This document shows, in pieces, positions 25,689-35,710 of a stretch of 64,000 nucleotides of DNA (positions within the stretch are counted from its first letter, which is position 1; each line of letters starts with the position of its first letter). The stretch covers positions 62,001 to 126,000 of the forward strand of contig MGRG01000014.1 of the NCBI GenBank assembly GCA_001798075.1, in the 5' to 3' direction. The notes beneath the pieces were generated by a model. It had not been told where the DNA came from and searched no databases. It worked only from the letters and a program-made list of their open reading frames with translations. This stretch comes from Deltaproteobacteria bacterium RIFCSPHIGHO2_01_FULL_43_49. GTDB taxonomy: Bacteria; UBA10199; SPLOWO2-01-44-7. A program made the position numbers and the translations under genes.

Positions 25689-27044
25689 ATGGAAACGACA
25701 TTTACTCCCAGAGAGATTGTTTCAGAGTTAGATCGCTATATCGTCGGTCAAAATGACGCCAAAAGGGCGGTGGCTATTGCGCTGCGTAATCGTTGGCGCA
25801 GACAACAAGTTCCAGGCGAACTGCGCGATGAAATCATGCCCAAGAATATTATTTTGATTGGCCCAACCGGTGTCGGCAAAACAGAAATTGCAAGAAGGTT
25901 GGCAAAACTTGCCAAAGCGCCTTTCATCAAAGTGGAAGCGACCAAATACACAGAAGTGGGCTATGTCGGTAAAGATGTTGATTCGATGATCAGAGAGTTA
26001 ACCGATATTTCGGTCAAAATGGTCAGAGAAGAGGCAAAGCAGCGTGTGCAAGTGAGGGCTCAAGAGCAAGCTGAAGAAAAGATTTTGGATTTATTGGTTC
26101 CCAAAACCACACCCCCACAAAAAAGTGGGAATGGAGAAACAGAAAAACCAGATGAGACGCGCGAAAAAATGCGCCAACTTTTCAGACAGGGAAAACTAAA
26201 AGATAGATCCATTGAACTAAAAAGTGATGGACCCAAAAGTCCTTTTCCAATGATCGAGGTGGTGGCCTCCGGTTCCGTTGAAGAGATGGGAATGAATTTG
26301 AAAGATATGCTGGGTCAGTTCATGCCCTCTGGGAAAGATCGCAAGCGTAAACTCAAAGTTCCGGAAGCCTATGAGTTGCTCGTTCAAGAAGAAGCGCAAA
26401 AACTGATCGACATGGATGATGTCTTGAAAGAGGCGATCCAGCGTGTGGAGCAAAACGGAATCGTCTTTTTAGACGAGATCGACAAGATTGCCGCCGGCAG
26501 AGAAGGTGGGCGCTATGGCCCCGATGTTTCAAGAGAAGGGGTACAGCGCGATATTTTACCCATCATTGAAGGCTCCACGGTGACGACCAAACATGGTTTG
26601 GTTAAAACCGACCATATTTTGTTTATTGCAGCCGGCGCTTTTCATTCCTCGAAACCATCCGATTTGATTCCGGAACTTCAAGGTCGTTTTCCTATTCGCG
26701 TGGAGTTAAAGCCGCTCGTCAAAGATGATTTTTTTAAGATTCTGACACAGCCCCAAAATTCTCTCACCAAGCAATACACAGCGATGTTGGCGGCAGAAAA
26801 AATCAAGCTGGAGTTTAACGAAGAGGCCCTCTGGGAGATTTGCAATTTGGCAGTGACGGTCAACGAACAGATGGAAGATATTGGTGCCAGACGTTTGCAT
26901 ACGGTTATGGAGAAGCTCTTAGAAGAGATTTTATTTGATGCTCCCGAAAAATCGGGGAAGGGGCTCAAGATTGATAAAACCTACGTTGCGAGTCGCCTCG
27001 CAAGCATCGTCAAAAACCGCGACCTTAGCCGCTATATTCTATGA
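25689..27044 (+). CDS. hslU: ATP-dependent protease ATPase subunit HslU
   Basis: A 451-residue AAA+ unfoldase that feeds proteins to HslV. It starts with [33 protein letters not shown] (family signature), Walker A is GPTGVGKTE near residue 60, the intermediate (I) domain spans about 110-240, Walker B is VFLDEIDKI near 260, and the [16 protein letters not shown] sensor-2 region follows. The C-terminal ...LSRYIL tail is the conserved docking segment for HslV. Length is typical. Downstream lies a 200-bp palindromic element, probably the end of the operon. Confidence 0.97.
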   Translation: METTFTPREIVSELDRYIVGQNDAKRAVAIALRNRWRRQQVPGELRDEIMPKNIILIGPTGVGKTEIARRLAKLAKAPFIKVEATKYTEVGYVGKDVDSMIRELTDISVKMVREEAKQRVQVRAQEQAEEKILDLLVPKTTPPQKSGNGETEKPDETREKMRQLFRQGKLKDRSIELKSDGPKSPFPMIEVVASGSVEEMGMNLKDMLGQFMPSGKDRKRKLKVPEAYELLVQEEAQKLIDMDDVLKEAIQRVEQNGIVFLDEIDKIAAGREGGRYGPDVSREGVQRDILPIIEGSTVTTKHGLVKTDHILFIAAGAFHSSKPSDLIPELQGRFPIRVELKPLVKDDFFKILTQPQNSLTKQYTAMLAAEKIKLEFNEEALWEICNLAVTVNEQMEDIGARRLHTVMEKLLEEILFDAPEKSGKGLKIDKTYVASRLASIVKNRDLSRYIL

Positions 27045-27062
27045 AATTTTGCGATATATATG

Positions 27063-27269
27063 AATCGTTTTTAGGTAGGAGGTGGGTGTTCAAAACGGTG
27101 CTCCACTTCGGGCTATCTCGTCAAAAAAATAATTTCGTTTCAAAAGATGCAGATAGTATCTTACCTGCCGTCAGCTCTATCTGCAGAAACGAATATTATT
27201 TTGTTTGACTCAATACGCCCTCGTTCCCGCACAATGTTTTTCACACCCCACTCCTACCTAAAAACGATT
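27063..27269. repeat. Long palindromic MITE-like element, copy A
   Basis: Outer arms AATCGTTTTTAGGTAGGAGG... and ...CTCCTACCTAAAAACGATT match over about 35 bp; inner segments CAGATAG/CTATCTG and AATTTCGTTTC/GAAACGAATATT pair again. The sequence between them has no coding potential. A relative sits at 33923. Confidence 0.85.
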
Positions 27270-27341
27270 GACATACAGACACTTCGAAATAATGTGGCAG
27301 TTCGGAGTGCATGTTTGCAATCGCGTAAGCGAGGTGATTGG

Positions 27342-27424
27342 AGCGAAGGGGTGGCCCGGAGTGTTTGTTGTGGGGTTTAGTTAGGGGCCCCCACAAAAAC
27401 ACGGAGGGACAGGACCCCGAAGCT
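27342..27424. repeat. REP family 2, long form (copy B)
   Basis: Same core as 19063-19143 (GGTGGCCCGGAGTGTTTG...), inner stem GTTGTGGGG / CCCCCACAAAAAC. It is translated in the ORF-track version of argF, but the real argF start lies downstream. Confidence 0.9.
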
Positions 27425-27472
27425 CTAATTCACCGAGAGGAAGCGATTGCCAAGTATGCCGGAGAAGAATTT

Positions 27473-29673
<2,201 letters not shown>

Positions 29674-29683
29674 GGGGGAAGTT

Positions 29684-30331
29684 ATGGGTATCACAGAACG
29701 AAAAGAGAGGGAAAAAAAGCAGCGCAAAGAACAGATTTTGGAGGCGGCCAGAAGGTTGTTTCAAGAGCGCGGCTTTTTGAATGTCACGATCAGTGACATT
29801 GCGGAGGCTGTAGAACTTTCCATCGGCTCTCTTTACCTATATTTCAAAAACAAAGAAGATCTTTATGCGGGGCTTGCTTGTTTAGGTTCTCAAAAGTTTG
29901 ACACCCTTCTTGATGAGGCCCTTTACAAAAAGAAGAAACTGACCCAGAAGGAATTGGTCGCTTTTATTGAAAAGTTTATGCGCATTTATGCCGATTATGG
30001 TTGTTACTTTGACGTCTTGATGTTCAATTTTAAGGGTAAAGGGAGTATTAATTTGTCGGATGGTTACGCCAACACCCTGCGTGAAATTACACAATCTTCT
30101 TTGACAAAATCGGTTAAATATTTTTTGACTCGTGTTTCTCCAGAAAGACAAGACAAAATTGAAGCGGCTCGTGCAACAACCTTTGTTATTTGGGCTCTGC
30201 TTTTGGGCCTGACTCAAGTTTTGAATGTTGGCCGAACAGAAATTTTTAGTGAAGAAGATGTTCAAAGGGTGATCAAAAAAGCAGCCCTCCTCTTGGCTAA
30301 CGTACCCCCTGAATTGTCTATCAATTCCTGA
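29684..30331 (+). CDS. TetR/AcrR family transcriptional regulator
   Basis: A 215-residue one-domain-plus-ligand-domain repressor. The N-terminal helix-turn-helix is typical: [48 protein letters not shown]. The C-terminal ligand-binding half is helical and not diagnostic. GGGGGAA precedes the ATG. It lies directly upstream of the Spt-bCerS-CerR genes, and its own stop codon is inside the palindrome CTGAACGTCGTTCAG, a plausible TetR operator. I infer that it controls the ceramide genes; autoregulation is not evident because the palindrome lies after the gene. Confidence 0.93.
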   Translation: MGITERKEREKKQRKEQILEAARRLFQERGFLNVTISDIAEAVELSIGSLYLYFKNKEDLYAGLACLGSQKFDTLLDEALYKKKKLTQKELVAFIEKFMRIYADYGCYFDVLMFNFKGKGSINLSDGYANTLREITQSSLTKSVKYFLTRVSPERQDKIEAARATTFVIWALLLGLTQVLNVGRTEIFSEEDVQRVIKKAALLLANVPPELSINS

Positions 30332-30342
30332 ACGTCGTTCAG
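30328..30342. promoter_or_regulatory. Candidate TetR operator
   Basis: CTGAAC-GTC-GTTCAG, a perfect inverted repeat typical in size and form for TetR-family sites. It lies at the tetR stop codon and 124 bp before the Spt gene. As an RNA hairpin it lacks a T-tract on either strand, so it is not a terminator. Confidence 0.5.
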
Positions 30343-30384
30343 AAAAAAAATCAAATTCATCAAGCATTTCAACTTGATGGCAAA

Positions 30385-30461
30385 AGTGTAGGAGTGTAGA
30401 AGTATAGCAGTGTAGGAATCAAAAGGACTTAAACACTCAAACACTTCTACACTTAAACACT
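30385..30461. repeat. Word-repeat imperfect palindrome before the Spt gene
   Basis: gtgtaggagtgtagaagt on the left and acttctacacttaaacac on the right; AGTGTAGAAGT pairs exactly with ACTTCTACACT. Same design as the AT-word palindromes but built from different words. A CATCAAG/CTTGATG hairpin lies just upstream (30358-30379). Confidence 0.75.
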
Positions 30462-30465
30462 AACA

Positions 30466-31734
30466 ATGGTCGATATTTTTAAGAAGTGTTTCGACTTTCC
30501 AGATGCCAAGTTCGTCAAGGCCTCCGGTCTTTATCCTTTTTTTAAGGCCATGGAAGCCTCCTTTGGCACCACAGTCTATTATGAGGGTAAGCCCGTAGTC
30601 ATGATCGGCTCCAACAATTACTTGGGGCTGACATCCCACCCAAAGGTCATACAAAGGGCGAAAGAGGCTATTGACCAACTAGGGACAGGCTGTACCGGTT
30701 CTCGCTGCCTAAATGGAAATACGGTTCTCCATGATCGCTTGGAAGAAAAATTAGCGGCACTCGTTGGCAAAGAAGAGGCCCTGGTTTTTGCCACCGGCTT
30801 TCTCACCAATCTTGGAACGATTGGTTGTTTAGCCGACCCCGAAAGTGATGTAATTTTATCGGATGCCGAAAATCATGCCTCCATTATTGAAGGTTGCCGT
30901 TTGAGCAAGGCGCAAGTGGTGACCTATCGTCATAACGATATGTTGGATCTCCAAAACAAATTAAAAGAGATTCCTTCAGAAAAAGGATGTTTGATCGTTA
31001 CCGACGGAGTTTTTTCTATGACAGGTGATATTCTCAATTTGCCCGAACTTGTCGCAGTCAAAAAGACATTTCCCGAAGCGCGACTCTTTTTGGATGATGC
31101 CCATGGGTTAGGTGTTTTGGGTGCAAAGGGAGAGGGGACAGCAGGGCACTTTGGTTTAACTAAAGAGGTTGATTTGATAATGGGAACTTTTTCAAAATCG
31201 TTTGCTTCCATTGGTGGGTTCGTGGCGGGCGAATCCGATGTGATCGATTACATTCGGCATAAGGCGCGCGCCTTTATGTTTTCGGCTGCAATGCCACCGG
31301 CCTCTGTTGCTACCGTTTTGGGGTGTTTGGAAGTGTTGGAGGAAGAGCCATGGCGTCTGGAAAACTTAAGGAAAAATATTCGCATTATTAAAAATGGTTT
31401 TGAGAAAATGGGTTTGGCTTATCTTCCCTCCGACACGCCAATCATTTCGGTTTTTGTTGGTGATGAAGGAAAAGCTTTCACACTTGTAAAAGACCTTTTT
31501 GAACATGGTATTTTTGTAACCCCGGTTTGTTATCCTGCTGTTCCGTTTGGCCAGGCGCTGTTGCGCACTTCATACATGGCCACCCATACGGAAAAAGAAT
31601 TGGATAAGGCCTTAGAAGTTTTTGCCAAACTGGCCCCACAGTATGGCATTTTGAGAAACCAAGTCGAGATTCCAAAAGAGTTGACTCACCGCACGCAAAC
31701 CTATAGTTTCGATGCGCTCCTACAGGGAGCATAA
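30466..31734 (+). CDS. spt: Serine palmitoyltransferase-like alpha-oxoamine synthase
   Basis: A 422-residue PLP enzyme of the alpha-oxoamine synthase family, which condenses an amino acid with an acyl thioester. NNYLGLTSHPKV near residue 50, GTGCTGSRCLNGN near 75, DDAHGLGVLG near 205 (PLP aspartate) and GTFSKSFASIGGF near 240 (PLP lysine) are seen. The sequence fits serine palmitoyltransferase better than KBL or BioF, chiefly because it is followed by genes matching the other two ceramide steps. Expected reaction: L-serine plus palmitoyl thioester to 3-ketosphinganine. No close Shine-Dalgarno is seen. First gene of the ceramide cluster. Confidence 0.85.
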   Translation: MVDIFKKCFDFPDAKFVKASGLYPFFKAMEASFGTTVYYEGKPVVMIGSNNYLGLTSHPKVIQRAKEAIDQLGTGCTGSRCLNGNTVLHDRLEEKLAALVGKEEALVFATGFLTNLGTIGCLADPESDVILSDAENHASIIEGCRLSKAQVVTYRHNDMLDLQNKLKEIPSEKGCLIVTDGVFSMTGDILNLPELVAVKKTFPEARLFLDDAHGLGVLGAKGEGTAGHFGLTKEVDLIMGTFSKSFASIGGFVAGESDVIDYIRHKARAFMFSAAMPPASVATVLGCLEVLEEEPWRLENLRKNIRIIKNGFEKMGLAYLPSDTPIISVFVGDEGKAFTLVKDLFEHGIFVTPVCYPAVPFGQALLRTSYMATHTEKELDKALEVFAKLAPQYGILRNQVEIPKELTHRTQTYSFDALLQGA

Positions 31735-31738
31735 TCTC

Positions 31739-32863
31739 ATGCCATTAGACATTGTTCGAGTAGAAGATTCTAAAAATTTGAGTGAGTTCATTCGCTTTCC
31801 ACATGCCCTTTATACAAAGGATCCCCATTGGGTCCCTCCCTTGGAATTTGAACGGCGTAAATTTTTCAATCCCAAAACCAATCCCTTTTATAAAATGGGC
31901 CAGGCACAACTTTTTTTGGCCAAAAATAATGGGAAAACGGTTGGCCGCATTTCAACTCAAGTTCACAAAAGGCATCTGGAGGTTCATCAAGATGAAGCCG
32001 GTTTCTTCGGTTTTTTTGAGTCGATTGAAGAGTGTGAAGTGGCTCAAAAATTGTTAGAAGCCGCCCAAGAGTGGTTGCACCAAAAAGGAATGAAAAAGAT
32101 ACGGGGTCCTTTTAACTTCACCATCAACGACGAAATGGGGATTTTGGTCGATGGTTTTGATACACCCCCTGTTATTTTAATGACACACAACCCTCCTTAT
32201 TATGCTTCTCTGTTGGAACATGCAGGGTTTAAAAAAGCAAAGGATGTCTATGCCTATCATTACGATATCGGAAAGTTACCGGAGCAAGCCGTCCAATTAG
32301 CAGAGGCCGCTAGAAGCCATCCAGGTCTGACGATACGTTCCATCAATATGAATGAATTTGAAAAAGAAATTAGAATCATGATGCAAATTTTTAATGAGGC
32401 CTGGGCTCAAAATTGGGGTTTTATACCTTTAAGTGAAGAAGAAATTACTCACGTAGCAAAAGATTTAAAACCGATTGTCGATTCTGAAATGATTTTCTTC
32501 GCTTTTGTGGATGGAGAACCTGCGGCTTTTAGCATTTGTCTTCCCAATATCAATGAAGCGATTCACGATTTGAAAGGCAAGTTGTTCCCTTTCGGTTGGG
32601 CAAAGTTGTTGTGGAGATTAAAGAGAGGACTAAAATCAATCAGACTTTGTCTTATGGGAATTCGCAAACCGTATAGAGGAGGGGTGTTGGGTGCTTTAAG
32701 CGTTTTATTGAACGTTGAGATGCATCGCCGCGGCGCACCGCGAGGTTATAAAACGGCAGAGCTTGGCTGGACTCTCGAAGACAATGATCGAATCAACAGA
32801 GGAATCGAGTTTATGGGTGGCAAGCGATACAAAACATATCGGATATATGAGAAAGAGTTATGA
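31739..32863 (+). CDS. GNAT-fold N-acyltransferase, candidate bacterial ceramide synthase
   Basis: Start set at ATG 31739, with AGGGAG 9 nt upstream and 4 nt after the Spt stop; the ORF-track start lies in the Spt gene. The 374-residue product belongs to the acyl-CoA N-acyltransferase (GNAT-like) superfamily (DPHWVPPLEFERRKFF near the start, GPFNFTINDEMGILVDGF near 135, GVLGALSVLLNVEMHRRGAPRGYKTAELGW near the end). Proteins of this type encoded beside Spt act as bacterial ceramide synthase (bCerS) in Caulobacter, N-acylating the sphingoid base. The assignment here rests on family and context. Confidence 0.75.
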   Translation: MPLDIVRVEDSKNLSEFIRFPHALYTKDPHWVPPLEFERRKFFNPKTNPFYKMGQAQLFLAKNNGKTVGRISTQVHKRHLEVHQDEAGFFGFFESIEECEVAQKLLEAAQEWLHQKGMKKIRGPFNFTINDEMGILVDGFDTPPVILMTHNPPYYASLLEHAGFKKAKDVYAYHYDIGKLPEQAVQLAEAARSHPGLTIRSINMNEFEKEIRIMMQIFNEAWAQNWGFIPLSEEEITHVAKDLKPIVDSEMIFFAFVDGEPAAFSICLPNINEAIHDLKGKLFPFGWAKLLWRLKRGLKSIRLCLMGIRKPYRGGVLGALSVLLNVEMHRRGAPRGYKTAELGWTLEDNDRINRGIEFMGGKRYKTYRIYEKEL

Positions 32864-32873
32864 AAGAAGGAGC

Positions 32874-32914
32874 GAAAAAATAGCGGGTCCTGTCCCAGGC
32901 CACCCACAATTTTT
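32874..32914. repeat. REP family 2, short form
   Basis: gaaaaaatagcGGGTCCTG-tcc-CAGGCCACCCacaattttttag. It equals the outer part of the 81-bp REP family 2 elements with the inner hairpin missing. The hairpin followed by TTTTTT also looks like a terminator on the plus strand, which would weaken expression of the next gene. Confidence 0.7.
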
Positions 32915-32926
32915 TAGTCATATTTT

Positions 32927-33907
32927 ATGAAAGCGTTTGTAACAGGTGGTACTGGATTTTTAGGATCGCATCTTGTCGACCTTCTTTTACAGCAGGGGCA
33001 TGAGGTTGTTTGCCTGGTGCGGCCCACCAGCAATTTGCGATGGCTAAAAGATAAGAGGGTCAAGTTGGTTCAAGGTGACCTGTTGCCCGACAATGCCGGA
33101 CTCAAAGAAGGGCTCAAAAATGCCGACTGGTGTTTTCATGCAGCCGGTTTGATTAGTTCTACCAATCCCCAAGAATATTTTACAGTGAATGCAGGGGCCA
33201 CAAGGCATTGCTTGGATGCCTGTTTGAAAGGTGCCCCCAATCTCAAACGATTTGTTTTGATTTCTTCATTGGCAGCGTGTGGTCCTGCTTTAAATGGAAA
33301 ACCACTTGATGAAGAAACAACACCTCATCCGATCAGTATTTATGGTCAGAGTAAATTGGAGGGGGAAAAGATTGCATTGAGTTACAAAAACCGAGTGCCG
33401 GTGACTGTCCTGCGGCCTCCTGCTATTTACGGCCCTCGAGACAAAATGATTTTCCCTGTTTTGAAGATGGCAAAACGAGGAATGTTTTGCGTGCCGGCAG
33501 GCAAGCCTCGTTATGTCAGCATGGTGTATGTGGAAGATGTTGTGCGTGCCTGTTTGTGGGGGGCACAAAGTGAAAGGGCCGTCGGAGAGGTTTTTTTTAT
33601 TGCCGATGGCGATTTATATAGCTGGCAAGATATTGGGGATACTTTGGGAGCCCTTTTTTATCGCAAAGTGTTCAAGCTTCCGATACCAAAATCTCTTTTA
33701 TGGAGTGTAGCTGTTTTGGAAGAATTGCGCTGCAAGTTATTAGGAAAATCTCCGCGAGTTCATCGTGATCATGTTCGCCAATTTTTTAGCTCCTCTTGGG
33801 GTATCAATATCGGCAAACTCAAAAGTGCCGGTTTTTCACCAAAATTCAATTTGGAAGAGGGCATGAAAGCCACCGTCGCCGGCTACCGCCAACTCGGCTG
33901 GCTTTAA
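32927..33907 (+). CDS. NAD-dependent epimerase/dehydratase, candidate ceramide reductase
   Basis: A 326-residue extended short-chain dehydrogenase. Rossmann motif TGGTGFLGSHL at the N-terminus, catalytic Ser in LISSLAACG and YGQSKLEGE (YxxxK) near residue 143, LRPPAIYGPRD next. Such an enzyme next to Spt and bCerS corresponds to CerR, which reduces the 3-keto group to give dihydroceramide in Caulobacter. Its role here is inferred from context; alone, the sequence would only say NAD-dependent epimerase or 3-beta-HSD type. No Shine-Dalgarno is visible; a REP hairpin separates it from the upstream gene. Confidence 0.8.
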   Translation: MKAFVTGGTGFLGSHLVDLLLQQGHEVVCLVRPTSNLRWLKDKRVKLVQGDLLPDNAGLKEGLKNADWCFHAAGLISSTNPQEYFTVNAGATRHCLDACLKGAPNLKRFVLISSLAACGPALNGKPLDEETTPHPISIYGQSKLEGEKIALSYKNRVPVTVLRPPAIYGPRDKMIFPVLKMAKRGMFCVPAGKPRYVSMVYVEDVVRACLWGAQSERAVGEVFFIADGDLYSWQDIGDTLGALFYRKVFKLPIPKSLLWSVAVLEELRCKLLGKSPRVHRDHVRQFFSSSWGINIGKLKSAGFSPKFNLEEGMKATVAGYRQLGWL

Positions 33908-33922
33908 TTTATTTTTAAATGA

Positions 33923-34167
33923 AAATCGCTTTCGGGCAGGAGCGGGGTGTTCAAAACTGACAGATGGAAATCGCTTCCGCTCGTGGGGTTCGAAAGGACG
34001 TGGGTTGTTTTGGGGAGTCTCCCCAAAACACCCACTCGACTCTCACCCCGCCAAATTATTGTAACCCCCAAAAGGTTTGGCGGGGTTCCGAGACGCCTTC
34101 CGAACCCCACTCGCTCGCGCAATTTCCATCTGTTTTTCCCATCCCCACTCCTGCCCGAAAGCGATTT
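33923..34167. repeat. Long palindromic MITE-like element, copy B
   Basis: Arms AAAATCGCTTTCGGGCAGGA and TCCTGCCCGAAAGCGATTTT are exact complements, continued by GACAGATGGAAAT/ATTTCCATCTGTT. The centre holds GTTTTGGGGAG/CTCCCCAAAAC and a CCCCGCCAAA/TTTGGCGGGG stem. Shares GGGTGTTCAAAAC and AGGAG boxes with copy A at 27063. It separates cerR from the convergent sulfurtransferase and may stop transcripts from both sides. Confidence 0.85.
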
Positions 34168-34989
34168 TTATTTTTCAGCCGGTAAATTCGGATCGTTGGA
34201 CCAATCACTCCAGGAACCTTCATAGAGTTTGGCGTCGAGTCCAAGGAGTTTGAGAACAAAGATGTTATGGCAAGCAGTAACTCCGGAGCCACAATAAGAA
34301 ATAATTTCTTTGGCTTGCTTCACACCAAGGGTTTCAAACTGTTTTTTTAATTCTTCGACGTTTTTGAACTCTTTCGTTGTTGGGTCGACATTATTTGCAA
34401 AGGGTGCATTTTTGGCGCCGGGAATGTGGCCAGCTTTTTTGTCAATTGGTTCCACTTCACCGCGATAACGCTCCGGTGAGCGGGCATCGATCAAAAGGCA
34501 ATTTTCACATGGGATCATTTTTTTAACTTGTTCTTTATTCACAACCCAATCTGGATGCGGGCTCGCCTTAAAGGAACGAGCCTTGATTTTCGGAACTTCC
34601 TTGGTGACGGGGCGACCTTCAGTCGCCCATTTCGTCCACCCCCCATTCAACAAAGCGACCTTTTCGTGACCAAAGTAGCGTAGTAACCACCAGAGTCTTG
34701 CAGCATAGGCACCACCCACATCGTCATAGGCAACCACGGTGATTGTTTGGTCGATACCCGCATTCGACATCGTGATAGAAAAATCGGTTGTTCTTGGAAT
34801 CGGGTGTCTGCCAGGCCCTTCTCTTGCAGCGAGATCTTGGTCAATATCCAGATGAATCGCTCCTGGAATATGGCTTTCCAAATAAGCCTTTTTTCCATCA
34901 CTCGGTTTGCTCAAAACATACCGGCAATCGACAATCCTCAAATTTGGATCATTAAGATGGTTAGACAGCCATTGTGTATCAGCAAGCAT
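34168..34989 (-). CDS. sseA: 3-mercaptopyruvate sulfurtransferase (tandem rhodanese)
   Basis: A 273-residue protein with two rhodanese domains, the second one catalytic. The active-site loop is CGSGVTAC near residue 235, the form typical of mercaptopyruvate sulfurtransferase (thiosulfate sulfurtransferases have CRKGVT). Other family segments: IVDCRYVL, HIPGAIHLDIDQDLA, LLNGGWTKW, IDARSPERYRGEVEPIDKKAGHIPGAKNAP. Cytoplasmic, no signal peptide. Transfers sulfur to cyanide or thiol acceptors. Divergent from the FHA gene with a 43-bp gap. The long palindrome abuts its stop codon. Confidence 0.93.
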   Translation of the reverse strand: MLADTQWLSNHLNDPNLRIVDCRYVLSKPSDGKKAYLESHIPGAIHLDIDQDLAAREGPGRHPIPRTTDFSITMSNAGIDQTITVVAYDDVGGAYAARLWWLLRYFGHEKVALLNGGWTKWATEGRPVTKEVPKIKARSFKASPHPDWVVNKEQVKKMIPCENCLLIDARSPERYRGEVEPIDKKAGHIPGAKNAPFANNVDPTTKEFKNVEELKKQFETLGVKQAKEIISYCGSGVTACHNIFVLKLLGLDAKLYEGSWSDWSNDPNLPAEK

Positions 34990-34996
34990 AATGAGG

Positions 34997-35025
34997 TTGG
35001 AATTTGGTTATTGATAATTTATAAT
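34997..35025 (+). promoter_or_regulatory. Sigma70 promoter of the FHA gene
   Basis: TTGGAA, 17 bp, TATAAT. The -10 box covers the ORF-track ATG at 35024, so that codon cannot be the start; the ATG at 35033, 7 nt after the -10 box, would be the first or second transcribed codon. Confidence 0.7.
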
Positions 35026-35032
35026 GGTGTCA

Positions 35033-35638
35033 ATGGCTTATGTAGAAGTCTTAAATGGTCCTGAGGTTGGCAAGAAGGCCTCCATTACCCAAGAGACCTT
35101 CTTTTTGGGGCGCGATGCCAACAATCATCTAGTCCTTTCTGATCGGACCGTTTCCAGAAAACATGCCGTCATTAATAAAGTAGAAGGCAATTTTATGGTG
35201 AGTGACTTAAAAAGCCTGAAAGGTCTTTTAGTCAACGGCAGCAAAATGGATGAAGCCCTTCTAGAAGATGGCGATGAAATTGCCGTTGGCGCGGTTCGTG
35301 TCCGTTTTCATTTGAGAGAAGATCAATCGGTTTCGTTCGCAAGAAAAAAAAGTAAGACTAAACAGTTCATCGCATCTATTTCCCTGTTGGGAGTTTTGTT
35401 GGTTGGGGGAGGCTTGTATCATTATCGAGGAGGGATAAAGGGTTGGTTGTTTTCGCCAACCGTTGATGTTTCAGAAATCAGACGTCAGTATGAGCAAGGT
35501 GTAGAGTCTTTTAATACCCGACAAGATACAGATGCAGCACAAAAAGCTTGGCTTAAAGTCTTGGAGCTAGACCCCAATAAAACGACTGTTTTTGCTAAAA
35601 AAGCCGCCAAATTGCTGGAAAGTGTGGGGGAGAAGTAA
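35033..35638 (+). CDS. FHA-domain membrane protein, SctD-like layout
   Basis: A 201-residue protein starting at 35033 (leaderless; see promoter). Residues 1-90 are a forkhead-associated domain: FFLGRDANNHLVLSDRTVSRKHAVI holds the phosphothreonine-binding GR...S..H residues. One membrane segment follows (FIASISLLGVLLVGGGLYHY, about 112-132), then a short helical tail of TPR-like character. FHA-TM-periplasm order is that of the type III secretion ring protein SctD (YscD), and the next gene is an FlhB/SctU homologue, but the periplasmic part is far too short for a normal SctD. It could instead be a regulatory FHA protein. Confidence 0.82.
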   Translation: MAYVEVLNGPEVGKKASITQETFFLGRDANNHLVLSDRTVSRKHAVINKVEGNFMVSDLKSLKGLLVNGSKMDEALLEDGDEIAVGAVRVRFHLREDQSVSFARKKSKTKQFIASISLLGVLLVGGGLYHYRGGIKGWLFSPTVDVSEIRRQYEQGVESFNTRQDTDAAQKAWLKVLELDPNKTTVFAKKAAKLLESVGEK

Positions 35639-35663
35639 CTTTGGGGTGGTGCACAACCGATAA
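35636..35663 (+). promoter_or_regulatory. Sigma28-like promoter before the flhB/sctU gene
   Basis: TAACTTTG, then ACCGATAA after 16 nt counted from TAAC, compared with the sigma28 consensus TAAA-N15-GCCGATAA. It overlaps the stop codon of the FHA gene. Confidence 0.45.
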
Positions 35664-35670
35664 TATAGGA

Positions 35671-35702
35671 GGGGACGTTCCCCTTCCGAGGGGAACGTCC
35701 CC
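35671..35702. repeat. REP family 1, short form, within the sctU ribosome-binding region
   Basis: GGGGACGTTCCCC-TTCCGA-GGGGAACGTCCCC. GGAGG (35667-35671) lies at its left base and the ATG 8 nt after its right base, so folding brings the ribosome site to normal distance from the start. Confidence 0.9.
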
Positions 35703-35710
35703 GTCGAACT

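Larger units (their letters stand above)
27045..27472. other. Intergenic region with two palindromic elements, no gene
   Basis: Holds a 207-bp long palindrome (27063-27269) and a REP family 2 long copy (27342-27424), and ends with the argF ribosome site (GGAGAAG). The ORFs drawn here in the track read through the repeats and have no other support. Confidence 0.75.

Noticed and set aside
27338-27472. N-terminal extension of argF as drawn in the ORF track
   Set aside because: It reads through a REP element; a good ribosome site stands before the ATG at 27473, which matches the usual OTCase length.
30328-30350. Hairpin CTGAAC/GTTCAG followed by A8 as a terminator
   Set aside because: The run is A on the plus strand and lies on the wrong side for the minus strand; an operator fits better.
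35024-35032. Upstream ATG of the FHA gene
   Set aside because: It lies within a perfect TATAAT box, so it would not be transcribed from that promoter.
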